Origin: Kalmanozyma brasiliensis GHG001
Taxonomy: Eukaryota; Basidiomycota; Ustilaginomycetes; Ustilaginales
NCBI RefSeq assembly: GCF_000497045.1
Contig: NW_015961951.1
Span: forward strand, 372,001 to 436,000
Direction of reading: 5' to 3'
Length of the DNA: 64,000 nt
This document shows positions 9,927 to 20,155 of the stretch, piece after piece. The notes under the pieces were generated by a model. That model worked only from the letters and a program-made list of their open reading frames with translations, was not told the origin of the DNA and did not search any database. Position numbers and translations under genes: made by a program. Each line of letters starts with the position of its first letter. Within the stretch, counting starts at the first letter, position 1.

Positions 9927-12900
9927 ATGCTGTCTCCATCAAGAAGAATGCCACGTCGGCGCACACTCTCTCGTTCATCCGTGATCAACGACGAGAACAT
10001 GATGCCCTCCCAATCCTATACCGATACATCCATGTCACTCCTCCATTCAGAGCCGCTATCCTCTCCTCTCGTCTCCAACAGCTTCCTCTACAACCTGCCA
10101 GACCCCACCATCGGCTTGCCCAACTCGGCAAATGCGAGACTCGACATCCTCCCAAGTCCCTTCAAGCGTTCAGCCATCACTTCGCTCAACAAGCCCCTCT
10201 CGCAAGAACAGACCCAGCAGCTCAAGACACACAAGGCAAGCTCGGCTCGCGCGGCACATCAGCTGCCTGCCTCGGCCCCTCGCAGTCCCTCCAAGTCCAA
10301 GCTCGGCGTCATGAGACAACTTGGAGCCAACCTGGACGCTCCAGGAGGACTGCCCACTCCGCCAAGCTCGTCCGAATTCTTGACCACCACGCCTGGTCCA
10401 TCCAACAGAGCTCTTTCCTCTCTTCCGCGCGAGCCGGTTTCGCCTTTGCCGTCTCGTTCACGCACAAGCGTTCTATCACCTGCTCGAGCAACTCCCACCC
10501 GAGCGTCAGCATCGACATCCACGCCGCGCGCAAGCCAGCGCAGCTCAGCAGGCCGGTCGCTACGTGCCGGCGACGAGCAGGATAGCGACGAGGACGACCT
10601 CCTAAGATCTGCTGACAGTCTGGCCTCAAGCCGAATGAGGTCCTTGCCAGAGGTCGAAGAAGATATGGAGGATGAGGAGGAGGAAGAAGAAGAAGAGGAG
10701 GAGGAAGAGATCCAACTCCTCAGCTTCAAACGAGGAGGTCCTGATGCTACCTTCATCCGAGAGATCAAGGAGAACGGCTGGGATCAGCCCTTGCCGCAAA
10801 GTCCTATCAAGTTCACCTACCTCGAACCTGATCCGCCTCGTCCTTCTCGCCAGTCCTCCATCGGCGCACGCGCACGCTCGCAGTCTCGATCCAAGACCCC
10901 TCAAATTCGTGCCTCACCTGCCCCCAGCCAGGCATCAAGAGCTTCCAGTCGTGCTCGCTCCGTGCGAGGTGCCTGTGCAGCTGCTGCCGAGGAGGCCGAC
11001 GATATCTCTGACGAGTCCATCAAAAGCTCAGGCTCGGCTCTCACCCTCGCCAGCAGGGCGTCTCGAGCTCGGTCCAACAAGTCCTTCTCGAGCATGAGAT
11101 CCAATAGATCGTCGGTCGCACCACCTGTTGTCATCGCCGATTTGACGCGCGATCATCCTTCACTACCCGACTCGCCCGGCGACGACCCTCTGCTACTCAC
11201 TGGCCCAGACACCTACGTCGTCTACCACGACCAGACACCCAGCGCCAAGAACAGATCCACGGCGCGCATCTCCAAGATGGCAGCCGCTCAGACGGATGCC
11301 AGCTTGACCATGCACAGCCATTCGACTCCTCTTCCGGCTGCAGCCGCTGTATCGTCCCGACGTAGAGACAGCGCCGGCTCCGCTTCCTCATCTGCCAGCC
11401 GGAACTCGCTCTATACGCGCATGTCTGGTAAGCCGCCCGTCGATGTCTCTGTTGGTGCCGCCGAAGATGACGAGGCAGACGACAGTCAGCGCACGGAGCA
11501 CGCCGAGGAGATGTACGACGACGACGACGGGGCCGGTGTCGCCTTCCTGCCATTCGACGATGCAGGTTTTGCCTCCGATTCGGATCAGGACGAGCCTGTC
11601 GCTTTTGAACATGACACCGCGTCGCCGAGAACACCGCCGCTGGAAGCCGCTCCCGCGGAGCAACATCTCGAAGACATCTCGTCGATGAGCGATGTCTCGC
11701 GCAGCTTTGCCGACGACTCTGCTGTCCACGAGCGAAACCAGGTTAGCGGTCCTGTGGATATGTCGGTCTTCAGCGAAGTTGAGGCCTCTGCGGAGGTCGA
11801 CGACAGCGCTGTGGTTGATCAGAGTCTGCACGTCGCTCTTGCGGATCAAAGCATCGATGTCAGCGCAGAGACCGAAGAACACGACGAAAGCGTGGAACAC
11901 GATGCAAACGATCAAAGCGGCGTTGATGGCGAGGGTGATCAGACAATGGACACCAGCGGCGCAGACCAGACTGCGGAGGTCAGCGAGGAGGTCAGTGAAG
12001 AGTTCAGCGAGGAGGTCAGCGAGGAGCTCGCCAACGAGCGCAGCCATGACGAGGCTGATGTCGGCGTCACAGACCCATCCACAGAGCTCAGCGGCCAAGA
12101 GGAGAGCGAAGACGTCAGCGCCGTTGACCAATCCATCGCCGACCAATCCATCGAAGTGTCCACGGAAGCCAACATCAACGACAACTCGGCTGTGCTCAGC
12201 AACAACGAGCAGAGTCAGGACGTCAGCAGCAGCGTCAAGGAGGCGGTCATTGACGAGGATGCTGGTACTGACGCTTCTATGTCTACCAGCATCAATGAAG
12301 AGATCGATCAGATCCATCAGGCGGCCAAGGTCTCATCCAGCGACGCTCCTCCCGCAAACGACTCGATCATTGCCGACATCACTGTTGACTCCGAAGCAGT
12401 GCAAGATAGCAGGGACGCAGCTGACGACTCGCGAGCGGCGGACGCGTCAAAGGCCTCTGCTAACGTCGAGTCTTTCGAGCAGGATGCGTCTGTCAAGGCC
12501 TCCGCACCAAACGAAACCACGGCCGACGATTCCAGGGTGGACATGGACGACTCAGTCGCACGTGATCAACAGACGTCCGATGATCACAGCGTCGTGCATG
12601 AGGGCAACGCCTCGACTCTGCCGGTTGACTCAACTTTCGGCAGCATCGACTTGGACATCAGCCTTACAGAAAGCGAACGAGCCTCCGTTCCAGCGGCAGC
12701 CATGGACGGGTCCATGTTTCCACGGCCCGTGGTGCTGCTCGAGACCTTGCCGGAGGACTCGAGCGCCATCCTGGCCTGGAAAGCGCACCAGGCACGACGC
12801 GATGACGATGCGGACGACGATATCGATGGAGACTTCACCTTCGAGAACGAGGCGTCCCGCCGAACTGAACAGAGCGCAGACGCTTCGATGGCTGATGCGA

Positions 12901-15900
12901 GCAGATCAATGGCCGAAAACTCTCCTGAAGCCAGAGCTGAGCCCTTGCACGACAGCAACGCGGTACCACGCTCCAAATCCATGTCGTCAATTCTGTCGGC
13001 TCAGTCGTCCATGGGCGCATCGGAGCAAGATGAGGACGACGAGGAGGAAGAGGCTCTGCGACGCAAGTATCAGGACAGCCGCGAGATCGCGTTGAATCGC
13101 AGAGCGAATCTGTCTCGTCGGCTCTCGCTCAGCACCGATTCAGAAGCTGAAAGCGATGCTGAGGAGCAGCCTTACAACAGCGAGGACGACCTTGATGACG
13201 AGGAAGATGTCCAGGACGCCGATGCAAGCTCTCGACAACGCGACGCATCACACTCTCGAAGTGCACGCAGCGTCGCTGAGGACGATCAGACCGACGAGCA
13301 GGAAGACGAAGAGGACGTGGAGGAGGAAGAGGAGGACGGAAACGAGTCTGCGATCAGCCACGACGCGGCTTCTAGCGGCGAAGAGCGTGACGATGAGGAG
13401 GAGGAGGACGAAGAAGAGGAGGACGATCTCGAGGACGATCTTGAAGAAGAGGGCGACGACTCGCAGCTGGAAGTCGACGAGCAGAGCGGCTCGCTCATGG
13501 ACCCTGTCGTCATCATTTCCTCCTCCGCCTCCCCTTCCGGCGTTTCGACCTCTGTGCTCGAATCTGAAGACGAAGAGGAGGAGGAGGCGTATGTCGTCAA
13601 GGTTGTGCGCGATCCTCGCGACCGGTCTCTTCGCGCCAGCGAGCACAGCGCCTTTGAAGACGAGCCTCAGATCCACACGCTGCACCTACGACAACCGGCA
13701 CCTCGTCCCTCAACCACCGCCGACGACACGCACCGCAGCCAAACTCTAGCCGACGCCTCGCACTCTCGCAGCCGAGTCCTCAAGCTCGGGCAACCGACGT
13801 CAACCCCCATTGTCGAAATCTCCTCCCTCGACCCACGCGCAGCCGCCCGTGCAACGGCGATCCTCAAGCTCTTCCACAAGTACGTTGACGAGGGCTGGAT
13901 CTCGGGCGCTGAGATGGGCGATGCGACCGAAGGCAGGATGCGTCGCGTCGTTGACGCAATCCAGCGCGCTGAACAGGGCCGCAGACTCGAAGACGATTCC
14001 GAATCGATCGCGGCCGAAGACGCAGGTGCAGACCTGACGACGCTGTTGATGGATGCAGAGCTCTCGCTAGCACGCGACGGGACAGCGGACACGGAGAGCT
14101 TCCTCGGATCGAGGGCGACGAGCGTTGCTTCGCAGCGACCCGTCACAGCTTCGCCTGCGACGCCGTTCTTGCCTGGCGGATTCCGGGCTACGCCTGCGTC
14201 AGTTCGCCTGGCGGTTGCTGACTCCACAACGGGTGGCGGTCGGAACGCTTCGCCGTCCGTCCTCGCTGCATCTCGCTCGATGGCTGCCGACGCCACTTCC
14301 ACGTCGACCATCGCCAATCAGAGCAAGCGAAAACGACCCTCATCGAGCTTCACCTTTCCTGGCCTGTCCACGCCCGAACGCACGCGTCTTCCTCCCGCCA
14401 AACAAGCCCGTCTCTCCGCCGCCCTTGTCCCTCCTACCGCGTCGACGTTCAACCCGCGCATCTGGGACACGGCTGACTGGGTGCGTCTGGACAAATACTT
14501 CACTTCCGGCGTCAAGACTATTTCTTCCGCCCTCATCGCGCGGTCGGGCGCATCCCGAGCGGTCAAAGCGAGCGCCTATGCCGACGCCCTACTCGGCGTC
14601 GACATTGCCGAGATCGCAGAGCTGTTCCTGGACGAGATGCGTATCGACAAAACCTCCCGCACTGGCGAGTGGGAGGCGGCCAAGGTGGAAGCGCGCTTGC
14701 TGGCGTTGCAGCGAAAGTACTTGCGGAAGGTGGAGAGCAAGTACTCTACAGTGCTGCGGGATCACGAGGTAGCCAGCAGGGATGGGGACGAGAGCATCGC
14801 GACGGAGGATCTGGACTGGAGTCTGAACGCGAACACGACGGCTGCGACGCAGGAGGCTGGGCGTGGGGCAAAAGGACGGGTGTCGTTCGGCACGCCGTAC
14901 CGCACGGGTGCGCATAGCACGCCTGCTGCGGGATTGTTGAAGAAGGCGACCCGTCGGGCTGCCAAGGAGAGAATTGCACAGGAAGGCTCGTTGTATCCGC
15001 CATTGCCAACGTCGACCGTGACAGCGACAGAGGAGGGCGTGATGACCAAAGCGACGCGGCTCATCTCGCGCCTCAGCGGTGGGTTTGGTGGGCTATTGGC
15101 AAGTCCTCGTCTCGCACCGGGGGATAAGGGCAAGAGAAAAGCGACAGAGGCCGAACTCGAGATTTCGTCCGTGGGTGCAACTCGACGTCGAGTGGATGAC
15201 TCGGTGGCGGACGAATCGATGACGGACACCTCGGAGGGCGATTCGATGGTCGAATCTATGCTCAGCAGCGTTGGAATGAGGAGCACGATCAACGCGTCCC
15301 TGATGACCAACGCCACCTCAATCCTGCCCGATACGTCCACTCGCCCGGCTGCCAAGTCGACCGCAACGCAACAGCACACTTCACGCACAACCGCAGCGGT
15401 CCGACCTCAGCCCAGCAGCCACCTCATCGAACGTAGCTCACGCACCACCACGTCGCTTCCACCCCAACCTAGCGCTCACACCGTCGAACAAGCCACCCGT
15501 GCCAGCGCTTCAGTTGCACAACCTAGCCGTCGCAACGTCGGAACCTCCATCACGACCACATCCATCCCGCAGACAGCCACTCGGTCGAACCTCGACACCA
15601 GTGCAAGAGGGCAGCGAGGGCGAACAAGCCTCACGTCGTCGCTCAACCTGGCGGGCGGATCAAGTGGTGTCTCGCACACGCCACTTTCCTTGCTCTCGCC
15701 CGCCACGCACCGTGTAGCCGCGGCAAAGGTGGAGGCGCTGCGCCAGAGTCGGGCCGAGCGCAACTGGACGAGTCCTCGACGGGCGCATGCGCGCGTCGCT
15801 GCGCGGCCGAGCACCGGTATCAACTCGACTGCTGGAATAGGTGGAGGGGACAGCAGTAGCAGTGGAAGGGATGGGAGTCTAACCTCGACGGCGGGCCGGG

Positions 15901-15920
15901 CAGCTGCGCGACGACGATAG
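9927..15920 (+). CDS. Large acidic repeat protein of unknown function (1997 residues)
   Basis: An intronless frame starting at an ATG in a good leader context (CTCAAC before ATG). The N-terminal 250 residues are basic and Ser/Thr/Pro-rich with many SP/TP sites (likely kinase targets). Acidic runs lie at about 245-262, 1035-1045 and 1115-1180. Between about 625 and 790 a degenerate repeat built on DQ[S/T] followed by a hydrophobic residue and [D/E]VS recurs, giving a Ser/Asp/Glu-rich tract. The only stretch that looks folded is at about 1510-1615, starting IWDTADWVRLDKYF and continuing with helical Leu/Ala-rich sequence and a KYLRKVESKY segment. The C-terminal 350 residues are basic and Ser/Thr-rich, including RRVDDS and several TP sites. 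The composition suggests a nuclear, cell-cycle-phosphorylated scaffold, but this is inference. I do not recognise the family. Confidence 0.8.
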   Translation: MLSPSRRMPRRRTLSRSSVINDENMMPSQSYTDTSMSLLHSEPLSSPLVSNSFLYNLPDPTIGLPNSANARLDILPSPFKRSAITSLNKPLSQEQTQQLKTHKASSARAAHQLPASAPRSPSKSKLGVMRQLGANLDAPGGLPTPPSSSEFLTTTPGPSNRALSSLPREPVSPLPSRSRTSVLSPARATPTRASASTSTPRASQRSSAGRSLRAGDEQDSDEDDLLRSADSLASSRMRSLPEVEEDMEDEEEEEEEEEEEEIQLLSFKRGGPDATFIREIKENGWDQPLPQSPIKFTYLEPDPPRPSRQSSIGARARSQSRSKTPQIRASPAPSQASRASSRARSVRGACAAAAEEADDISDESIKSSGSALTLASRASRARSNKSFSSMRSNRSSVAPPVVIADLTRDHPSLPDSPGDDPLLLTGPDTYVVYHDQTPSAKNRSTARISKMAAAQTDASLTMHSHSTPLPAAAAVSSRRRDSAGSASSSASRNSLYTRMSGKPPVDVSVGAAEDDEADDSQRTEHAEEMYDDDDGAGVAFLPFDDAGFASDSDQDEPVAFEHDTASPRTPPLEAAPAEQHLEDISSMSDVSRSFADDSAVHERNQVSGPVDMSVFSEVEASAEVDDSAVVDQSLHVALADQSIDVSAETEEHDESVEHDANDQSGVDGEGDQTMDTSGADQTAEVSEEVSEEFSEEVSEELANERSHDEADVGVTDPSTELSGQEESEDVSAVDQSIADQSIEVSTEANINDNSAVLSNNEQSQDVSSSVKEAVIDEDAGTDASMSTSINEEIDQIHQAAKVSSSDAPPANDSIIADITVDSEAVQDSRDAADDSRAADASKASANVESFEQDASVKASAPNETTADDSRVDMDDSVARDQQTSDDHSVVHEGNASTLPVDSTFGSIDLDISLTESERASVPAAAMDGSMFPRPVVLLETLPEDSSAILAWKAHQARRDDDADDDIDGDFTFENEASRRTEQSADASMADASRSMAENSPEARAEPLHDSNAVPRSKSMSSILSAQSSMGASEQDEDDEEEEALRRKYQDSREIALNRRANLSRRLSLSTDSEAESDAEEQPYNSEDDLDDEEDVQDADASSRQRDASHSRSARSVAEDDQTDEQEDEEDVEEEEEDGNESAISHDAASSGEERDDEEEEDEEEEDDLEDDLEEEGDDSQLEVDEQSGSLMDPVVIISSSASPSGVSTSVLESEDEEEEEAYVVKVVRDPRDRSLRASEHSAFEDEPQIHTLHLRQPAPRPSTTADDTHRSQTLADASHSRSRVLKLGQPTSTPIVEISSLDPRAAARATAILKLFHKYVDEGWISGAEMGDATEGRMRRVVDAIQRAEQGRRLEDDSESIAAEDAGADLTTLLMDAELSLARDGTADTESFLGSRATSVASQRPVTASPATPFLPGGFRATPASVRLAVADSTTGGGRNASPSVLAASRSMAADATSTSTIANQSKRKRPSSSFTFPGLSTPERTRLPPAKQARLSAALVPPTASTFNPRIWDTADWVRLDKYFTSGVKTISSALIARSGASRAVKASAYADALLGVDIAEIAELFLDEMRIDKTSRTGEWEAAKVEARLLALQRKYLRKVESKYSTVLRDHEVASRDGDESIATEDLDWSLNANTTAATQEAGRGAKGRVSFGTPYRTGAHSTPAAGLLKKATRRAAKERIAQEGSLYPPLPTSTVTATEEGVMTKATRLISRLSGGFGGLLASPRLAPGDKGKRKATEAELEISSVGATRRRVDDSVADESMTDTSEGDSMVESMLSSVGMRSTINASLMTNATSILPDTSTRPAAKSTATQQHTSRTTAAVRPQPSSHLIERSSRTTTSLPPQPSAHTVEQATRASASVAQPSRRNVGTSITTTSIPQTATRSNLDTSARGQRGRTSLTSSLNLAGGSSGVSHTPLSLLSPATHRVAAAKVEALRQSRAERNWTSPRRAHARVAARPSTGINSTAGIGGGDSSSSGRDGSLTSTAGRAAARRR

Positions 15921-16011
15921 CATACGAATCAACATGAGGTTTGCTCCGAGTCTCTCCTCTGTCCCCTTCTGTGTCACGCTGATGAGTGAATGCTGTTTTT
16001 TTCTTGATGTG

Positions 16012-16788
16012 TCACGCTGTCGTCTCTGCGGTCTCCACCGATGTGGTCGCAGGTAGCTTGGTAGCCACGTATACAAAGTAATGAAACATCTCCCCTACCG
16101 TCCTAACCTCAACACTCCATCCATCTATCTCCTCGAGGTACTTTTTCCTAAAATGGGGTTGACCAAAGGTGATATACACCATCTTTCCACCCTCCTTCAG
16201 CAATCCATCAACGCCGTTCAACATCGTCCGAACATCGTCGACGACTTTGTCGCTGGGATTCCATACCGAGCTGCCCTTGCCTTCGGCCATGAGGGCGTCC
16301 ATGGTCCCCTTATCTAGGGCGATATCAAAGCTGCCTTGCCCACCCAAAGTGGTGATGTTGGAAGGGAGGGAAAGTTGGGTGATGTCCATCTCGATCCATG
16401 TCTGGTCGGGATAGCGGCGAGAGAGGGAGGAGATGAGGTTGGAGGAGTAGTCGATGTTGATGATGCGTTTGTAGCCGGCAATGTGCATCGATGGGGACAG
16501 CGTCGAATTGCCGCAGCCGAGCATGAGGATTCGTGCCTCCCGATCGGGTAGCAGCTCGTCAAATAGCGATTTGAGATCTTCATACTGTTCGAAGATGGGT
16601 GGTCAGCTATGAGTCCTGTTCACAAGATGATGTGATGAGATGAGAAGAGGGAGGGACGGAGCAGTTGGAGGAAGGCGAGGACGTACAGTCTTGAACCAAT
16701 CAAAGTCGGTTTCGGTCTCATTGGCATAGCGTTGCTCCCAGTATTCCTTTTCGGAGAACTGCTCGTTCCGCTCCGCCGATAAGGACAT
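16012..16788 (-). CDS. Class I SAM-dependent methyltransferase, METTL13/EEF1AKMT4-like (two exons)
   Basis: Exon 1 is 16788-16687 (34 codons, ending DFDWFKT); the donor is GTACGT. A 102-nt intron follows, and exon 2 runs from 16584 after a GAACAG acceptor. The spliced protein has 224 residues. The pattern EYWEQRYANETETDFDWFKT followed by YEDLKSLFDELLPD and the SAM-binding loop LMLGCGNSTLS, then INIDYSS (acidic residue binding ribose) and FDIALDKGTMDAL, is typical of the METTL13 N-domain/EEF1AKMT4 group, which methylates lysine on elongation factor 1A in other species. The substrate here is inferred from the family. The length matches single-domain members. Its stop lies 91 bp from the stop of the 1997-residue gene; SUB2 lies upstream on the same strand. 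Confidence 0.88.
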
Positions 16789-17146
16789 CGTGCAGCTTCG
16801 TGTGTGCTTTGAGTCGCCGTTGACGGTGTGTGCTGGACCGAGGTGGTCACGATGCGAGAGTCAGGATATGGTTAAGGCGGGGTGAAGAAGGATGATGTTG
16901 AGGAGAAATTCAGGGTCCAGCAAGGGTCAACCCTGCCAAAAAAAAGAGCAGCTTGGCCGACTTCCGACGCTGCATGACCTCCTTCCCCCCACGTCTACCT
17001 TTCCTCAAGAGTGCTCACATCTCACAAGGCACACACACACCGGGCATCACACCAAGATAGAAAGTAGAGCATCAAAAAGGGGTCGTCTGTCGCGGGGAGT
17101 GTTTTTGATTTCAAATACCGAAACGCGTCGATGCGAGGTAGCGCAA
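16789..17146. other. Interval between SUB2 stop and methyltransferase start
   Basis: 358 bp on the minus strand between two genes in the same direction. It should contain the SUB2 3' UTR and the methyltransferase promoter. It holds a short CA repeat at about 17030-17041 and no recognisable coding sequence. Confidence 0.4.
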
Positions 17147-18869
17147 CTAGGCGTTCATGTACGAGCTGGAATCGATCGTCTCGGGCAGTTCGGGGACAGC
17201 GACCTCGAACCTGCTCTGAATCTGCTTGAGCACCTCTGCGTCCTCGTCGCTGCTAACGAACATGATCGCCAGACCCTTGGTACCGAACCTTCCAGCCCTA
17301 CCCACTCGGTGCAGGTAGCTGTCCGCATCCGTCGGCGTATCATAACTGATCGACACGTTGACCCTCTCCACATCGATACCACGACCGAAGATGTCCGTGG
17401 CGACGAGAATGCGCTTCTCGAAATTCTTAAACTGCTGGTAGCGCTTGATGCGTTCTTCCTGCGCAAGACCACCGTGGATGCAGATCGAAGGGAAGTTGCA
17501 TTCGCGCAGAAGCTTGTCCAGCTCGTTGGCGCGAGAGATCGACTTGACAAAGATGATCACCTGGTTGAATTCCAGCGAGTCGAGCAGGTCGTTGAGCTTG
17601 CGGTTCTTGGTGGATTCTTCGAGACGCACGTAGTGCTGTTGCAGACCGTGCAGGGTGAGCTTGGTCTCGTCGTCGACGTAGATCTCGAGGGGCTGCGGTA
17701 GGGGCAATAGCAAACAGATGTCAGTCAGTATACAAATGGCGACCAGGCGGGCGAGCGCCTGATGGGAGCCGCAGTGCTTGCTGTCGCGTTACTTACGTTC
17801 TGCATAAACTTCTTGCAAGTCGGGCGCACCTCCTTGGCAAGCGTAGCCGAGAACATCATGACCTGCTTGTGGTGAGGCGTAGCGCGGAAGATGTCCTGCA
17901 CGTCCCTTCGCATGTCGACCTGCTCGAGGATCTTGTCGCACTCGTCGATGACGAAATGCTTGACACCCGAAACCTTGAGGCTTTTGTCGCGGACGAGGGC
18001 GTTCATTCGACCAGGCGTACCGACGATGATGTGCGGGCACTTGGTCTTGTCCTTGAGCATAGCCTGGTTCTCGGCGACGGGCGTGCCGCCGTAGATGACG
18101 CCGGTGCGGACATCGGGCATGTACTTGGTGAAGCGGGCGTACTCGTTGCGGATCTGGTAGGCGAGCTCTCGGGTGTGGCAGAGAACCAGAACAGAGACTT
18201 CGCCGTCGACGGGCTCGATCTGCTGCAGAGTGGCGAGGACGAAGACGGCCGTCTTACCCATACCCGATTTGGCCTGGCAGACGACGTCCATGCCGAGGAT
18301 CGACTGCGGGATGCATTCTTGCTGGACTGTTGGGTTGGAAGAGCGAAGGGCGAGTCAGTGGGTCGAACTTGCGGGACAGATGGATAGAGCTGCTAGTCGG
18401 TGCACTGACCTTCGGAAGGGTGCTCGAAACCAAGATCCGAGATGGCGCGGAGAAGCTCGGGCTTCAGAAGGAAGTCGCGGAAACCTGTAGAGTGGATACC
18501 GACGTAGGAGCCCTGTAGGGACGTCGTATATCGTTTTCCGAGGAGGGAGTGGAGCGGAAGTGGCCGTGTTTAGAATGTGATCCGAAATCTATCGAGTGAA
18601 ATGCTCGGTTGGGATGCTTGCCTTCTTGTCTTTGTCGGCATCGGCAGTGGCGGCTGCGCCGTTTCCGGTAGCAGCGGCACCATTGGTGGTAGAGGAAGGA
18701 GCGACGGCGACCTCCTCCTCGTAATCGATGAGACTTTGAGCGGCGAGGCGAGAAAGGGTGCGTTGCAGGTGCAGGCGATGAGGTTAGTTTTACTGGATCC
18801 GAGAAGGGCGGGTCGCGGCGTGGCGGTGAGCGAAGAAGGAACTCACTCCTCGTTGTCAATGGCGGACAT
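17147..18869 (-). CDS. SUB2: DECD-box ATP-dependent RNA helicase Sub2/UAP56 (five exons)
   Basis: Sub2 acts in spliceosome assembly and, within TREX, in mRNA export. Exons on the minus strand are 18869-18847, 18733-18622, 18512-18410, 18326-17797 and 17692-17147, giving 437 residues. The start reads [16 protein letters not shown]. Exon 3 carries [20 protein letters not shown], the conserved Sub2 Q-motif region. Motif I is AKSGMGKT, motif II is DECD (diagnostic of UAP56/Sub2), motif III is SAT, and motif VI is HRVGRAGR. The length matches the family. Introns are 113, 109, 83 and 104 nt. Intron 2 uses a GC donor (AAG|GCAAGC), while the other three use GTGAGT, GTCAGT and GTAAGT. The identity is certain; junctions are inferred from frame, consensus and conservation. 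Confidence 0.95.
18513..18621 (-). other. GC-AG intron (intron 2) of SUB2
   Basis: The donor is AAG|GCAAGC at 18621 and the acceptor CTACAG ends at 18513. It is the best match to the GC-donor consensus and restores [16 protein letters not shown], the conserved junction. A weaker in-frame GT donor (GAG|GTCGCC at 18711) would remove 30 codons of the low-complexity N-terminus. Confidence 0.75.
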
Positions 18870-19584
18870 GTTGAAAGCTGGTGAGAGTGTCGAACGGAGC
18901 TATATATGGGACGAGACGAGACGAAAAGCGAGAAAGATGGATATCGAGCTAGGGTCGGAGATAGCACGATAGGTGGATGGTGATGGTGAAGAGTGAGAAC
19001 GACGACGAGGAGGAGCCAAGAAGGAATCTCAAATGTCAGAGCGCGGATGGACAGAGCGCTTCAGCCAAACCAACACGCTCCGCGACCTTCTCAACGCCAA
19101 ATGCTGTGGAAGAGTGCCCGCGTGCATCTGCACAGAGCAACCCGACAAGACTGCGCAGATTCAAGGTGATCGCATTCAGCTGCCCTTTTCTGCAAAAAGA
19201 AGCGCGTGGACACTGGCCAAGTGCTGTCCGCTGTTTCGGCCGCTTCTCGTGCGATATAGAGTCTTTGCTCACTGCGGATCGCTGCTTCCGCTTTCTCGCT
19301 TCATTCAGTCTCCAGGATGCATCGGTATTGGGCCTGAAGCATGAATTGAGTGAAGTGATCAAGCAACATCCGACCTCCGCTGTTCTGGCTGGACGCAAGA
19401 CAGGGTGATGGCGGATGAGCCCGAGACTCGTCGTGTTCAACAGGATAAAATACAAGCCAAGAAAAAGTCGTTGCTGAAAAGGCGGTCTCGAAATCCTGGT
19501 CTTTGTGACATCGCCCGATCTGGGCTAGCACACCCCCGATATAGCCACTTTCGTGAAAGACACCCGAACGGGGGCTGAGCCCGC

Positions 19585-19590
19585 GATAAG
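19585..19590 (+). promoter_or_regulatory. GATAAG site upstream of arginase
   Basis: A GATAAG hexamer about 565 bp before the arginase start. GATA factors of the AreA/Nit2/Gln3 type bind this core to activate nitrogen-catabolic genes in fungi. Binding here is inferred. Confidence 0.35.
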
Positions 19591-20073
19591 CAGGAGGCTC
19601 GCGATTTGAAGCCTGAGGGCGACACTGATAGCAGAATGGATGTTGCGATCCAGTCTTAATGCCGGCCTGATACGCGATCCGAGCATGCTGTGCGGTGGGT
19701 GACTTGGTGGTACAGGAAGAGCGAGGTTCGACACCGCCAAGTGCTCTAACTGAGTAGATTGCAATGACGCGCCGACAAAGAGACGAGAGGGGCGTTTCGG
19801 AGCGGATCAGGACGTGCCGACTAGCTCAGGTGGAGCCAAGAAGAGCAGCAAGCGATCCGAGATTCGAAGGTAAAGCATCCGCAAAGAGATCGACAGAAGA
19901 AGAGGTGAAAAATGGTACAGCCCAGCCAGTATAACTTCGATACCCGGACTGATTGCCGGCTGTCAGCCAAAAAAAATCGCAGCAGACCCTGATCGCTGCG
20001 GTGAGTAAGCCGGCATCCACGCTGCTGTTCGCACTTGCACTATCCGCCGTGGTTGCTCGACCGGCACAGAACA

Positions 20074-20079
20074 TATAAG
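20074..20079 (+). promoter_or_regulatory. TATA-like element of the arginase gene
   Basis: TATAAG within CATATAAGAAGG, 77 bp before the arginase ATG. Its position allows a short leader. This is a motif match only. Confidence 0.45.
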
Positions 20080-20087
20080 AAGGCTGC

Positions 20088-20093
20088 CTTATC
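20088..20093 (-). promoter_or_regulatory. GATAAG site (minus strand) close to arginase
   Basis: CTTATC on the plus strand, the reverse of GATAAG, 63 bp before the ATG and just downstream of the TATA-like element. It may lie in the core promoter or leader, so it could also be incidental. Confidence 0.35.
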
Positions 20094-20155
20094 TTGTCAT
20101 CCGATCTGATTGCTGCCAAGTCTTCACCATCACCACAAACATCACACGTACCGCA

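Larger units (their letters stand above)
18870..20155. promoter_or_regulatory. Divergent region between SUB2 and arginase
   Basis: About 1.3 kb between outward-facing starts. Near arginase it contains a TATA-like TATAAG at 20074-20079 and two GATAAG core sites (19585-19590 on +, 20088-20093 on -). The left part, next to SUB2, shows no clear element. Open frames in both strands here lack recognisable domains. Confidence 0.5.

Noticed and set aside
9413..10585. 390-codon plus-strand frame overlapping the start of the 1997-residue gene
   Set aside because: It overlaps the leader and the N-terminal coding region in another frame, has no known domain, and its composition is typical of out-of-frame translation.
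19725..19735. GGTTCGACACC resembling a tRNA B box
   Set aside because: The flanking bases do not form a T-stem and no A box or acceptor stem could be matched.
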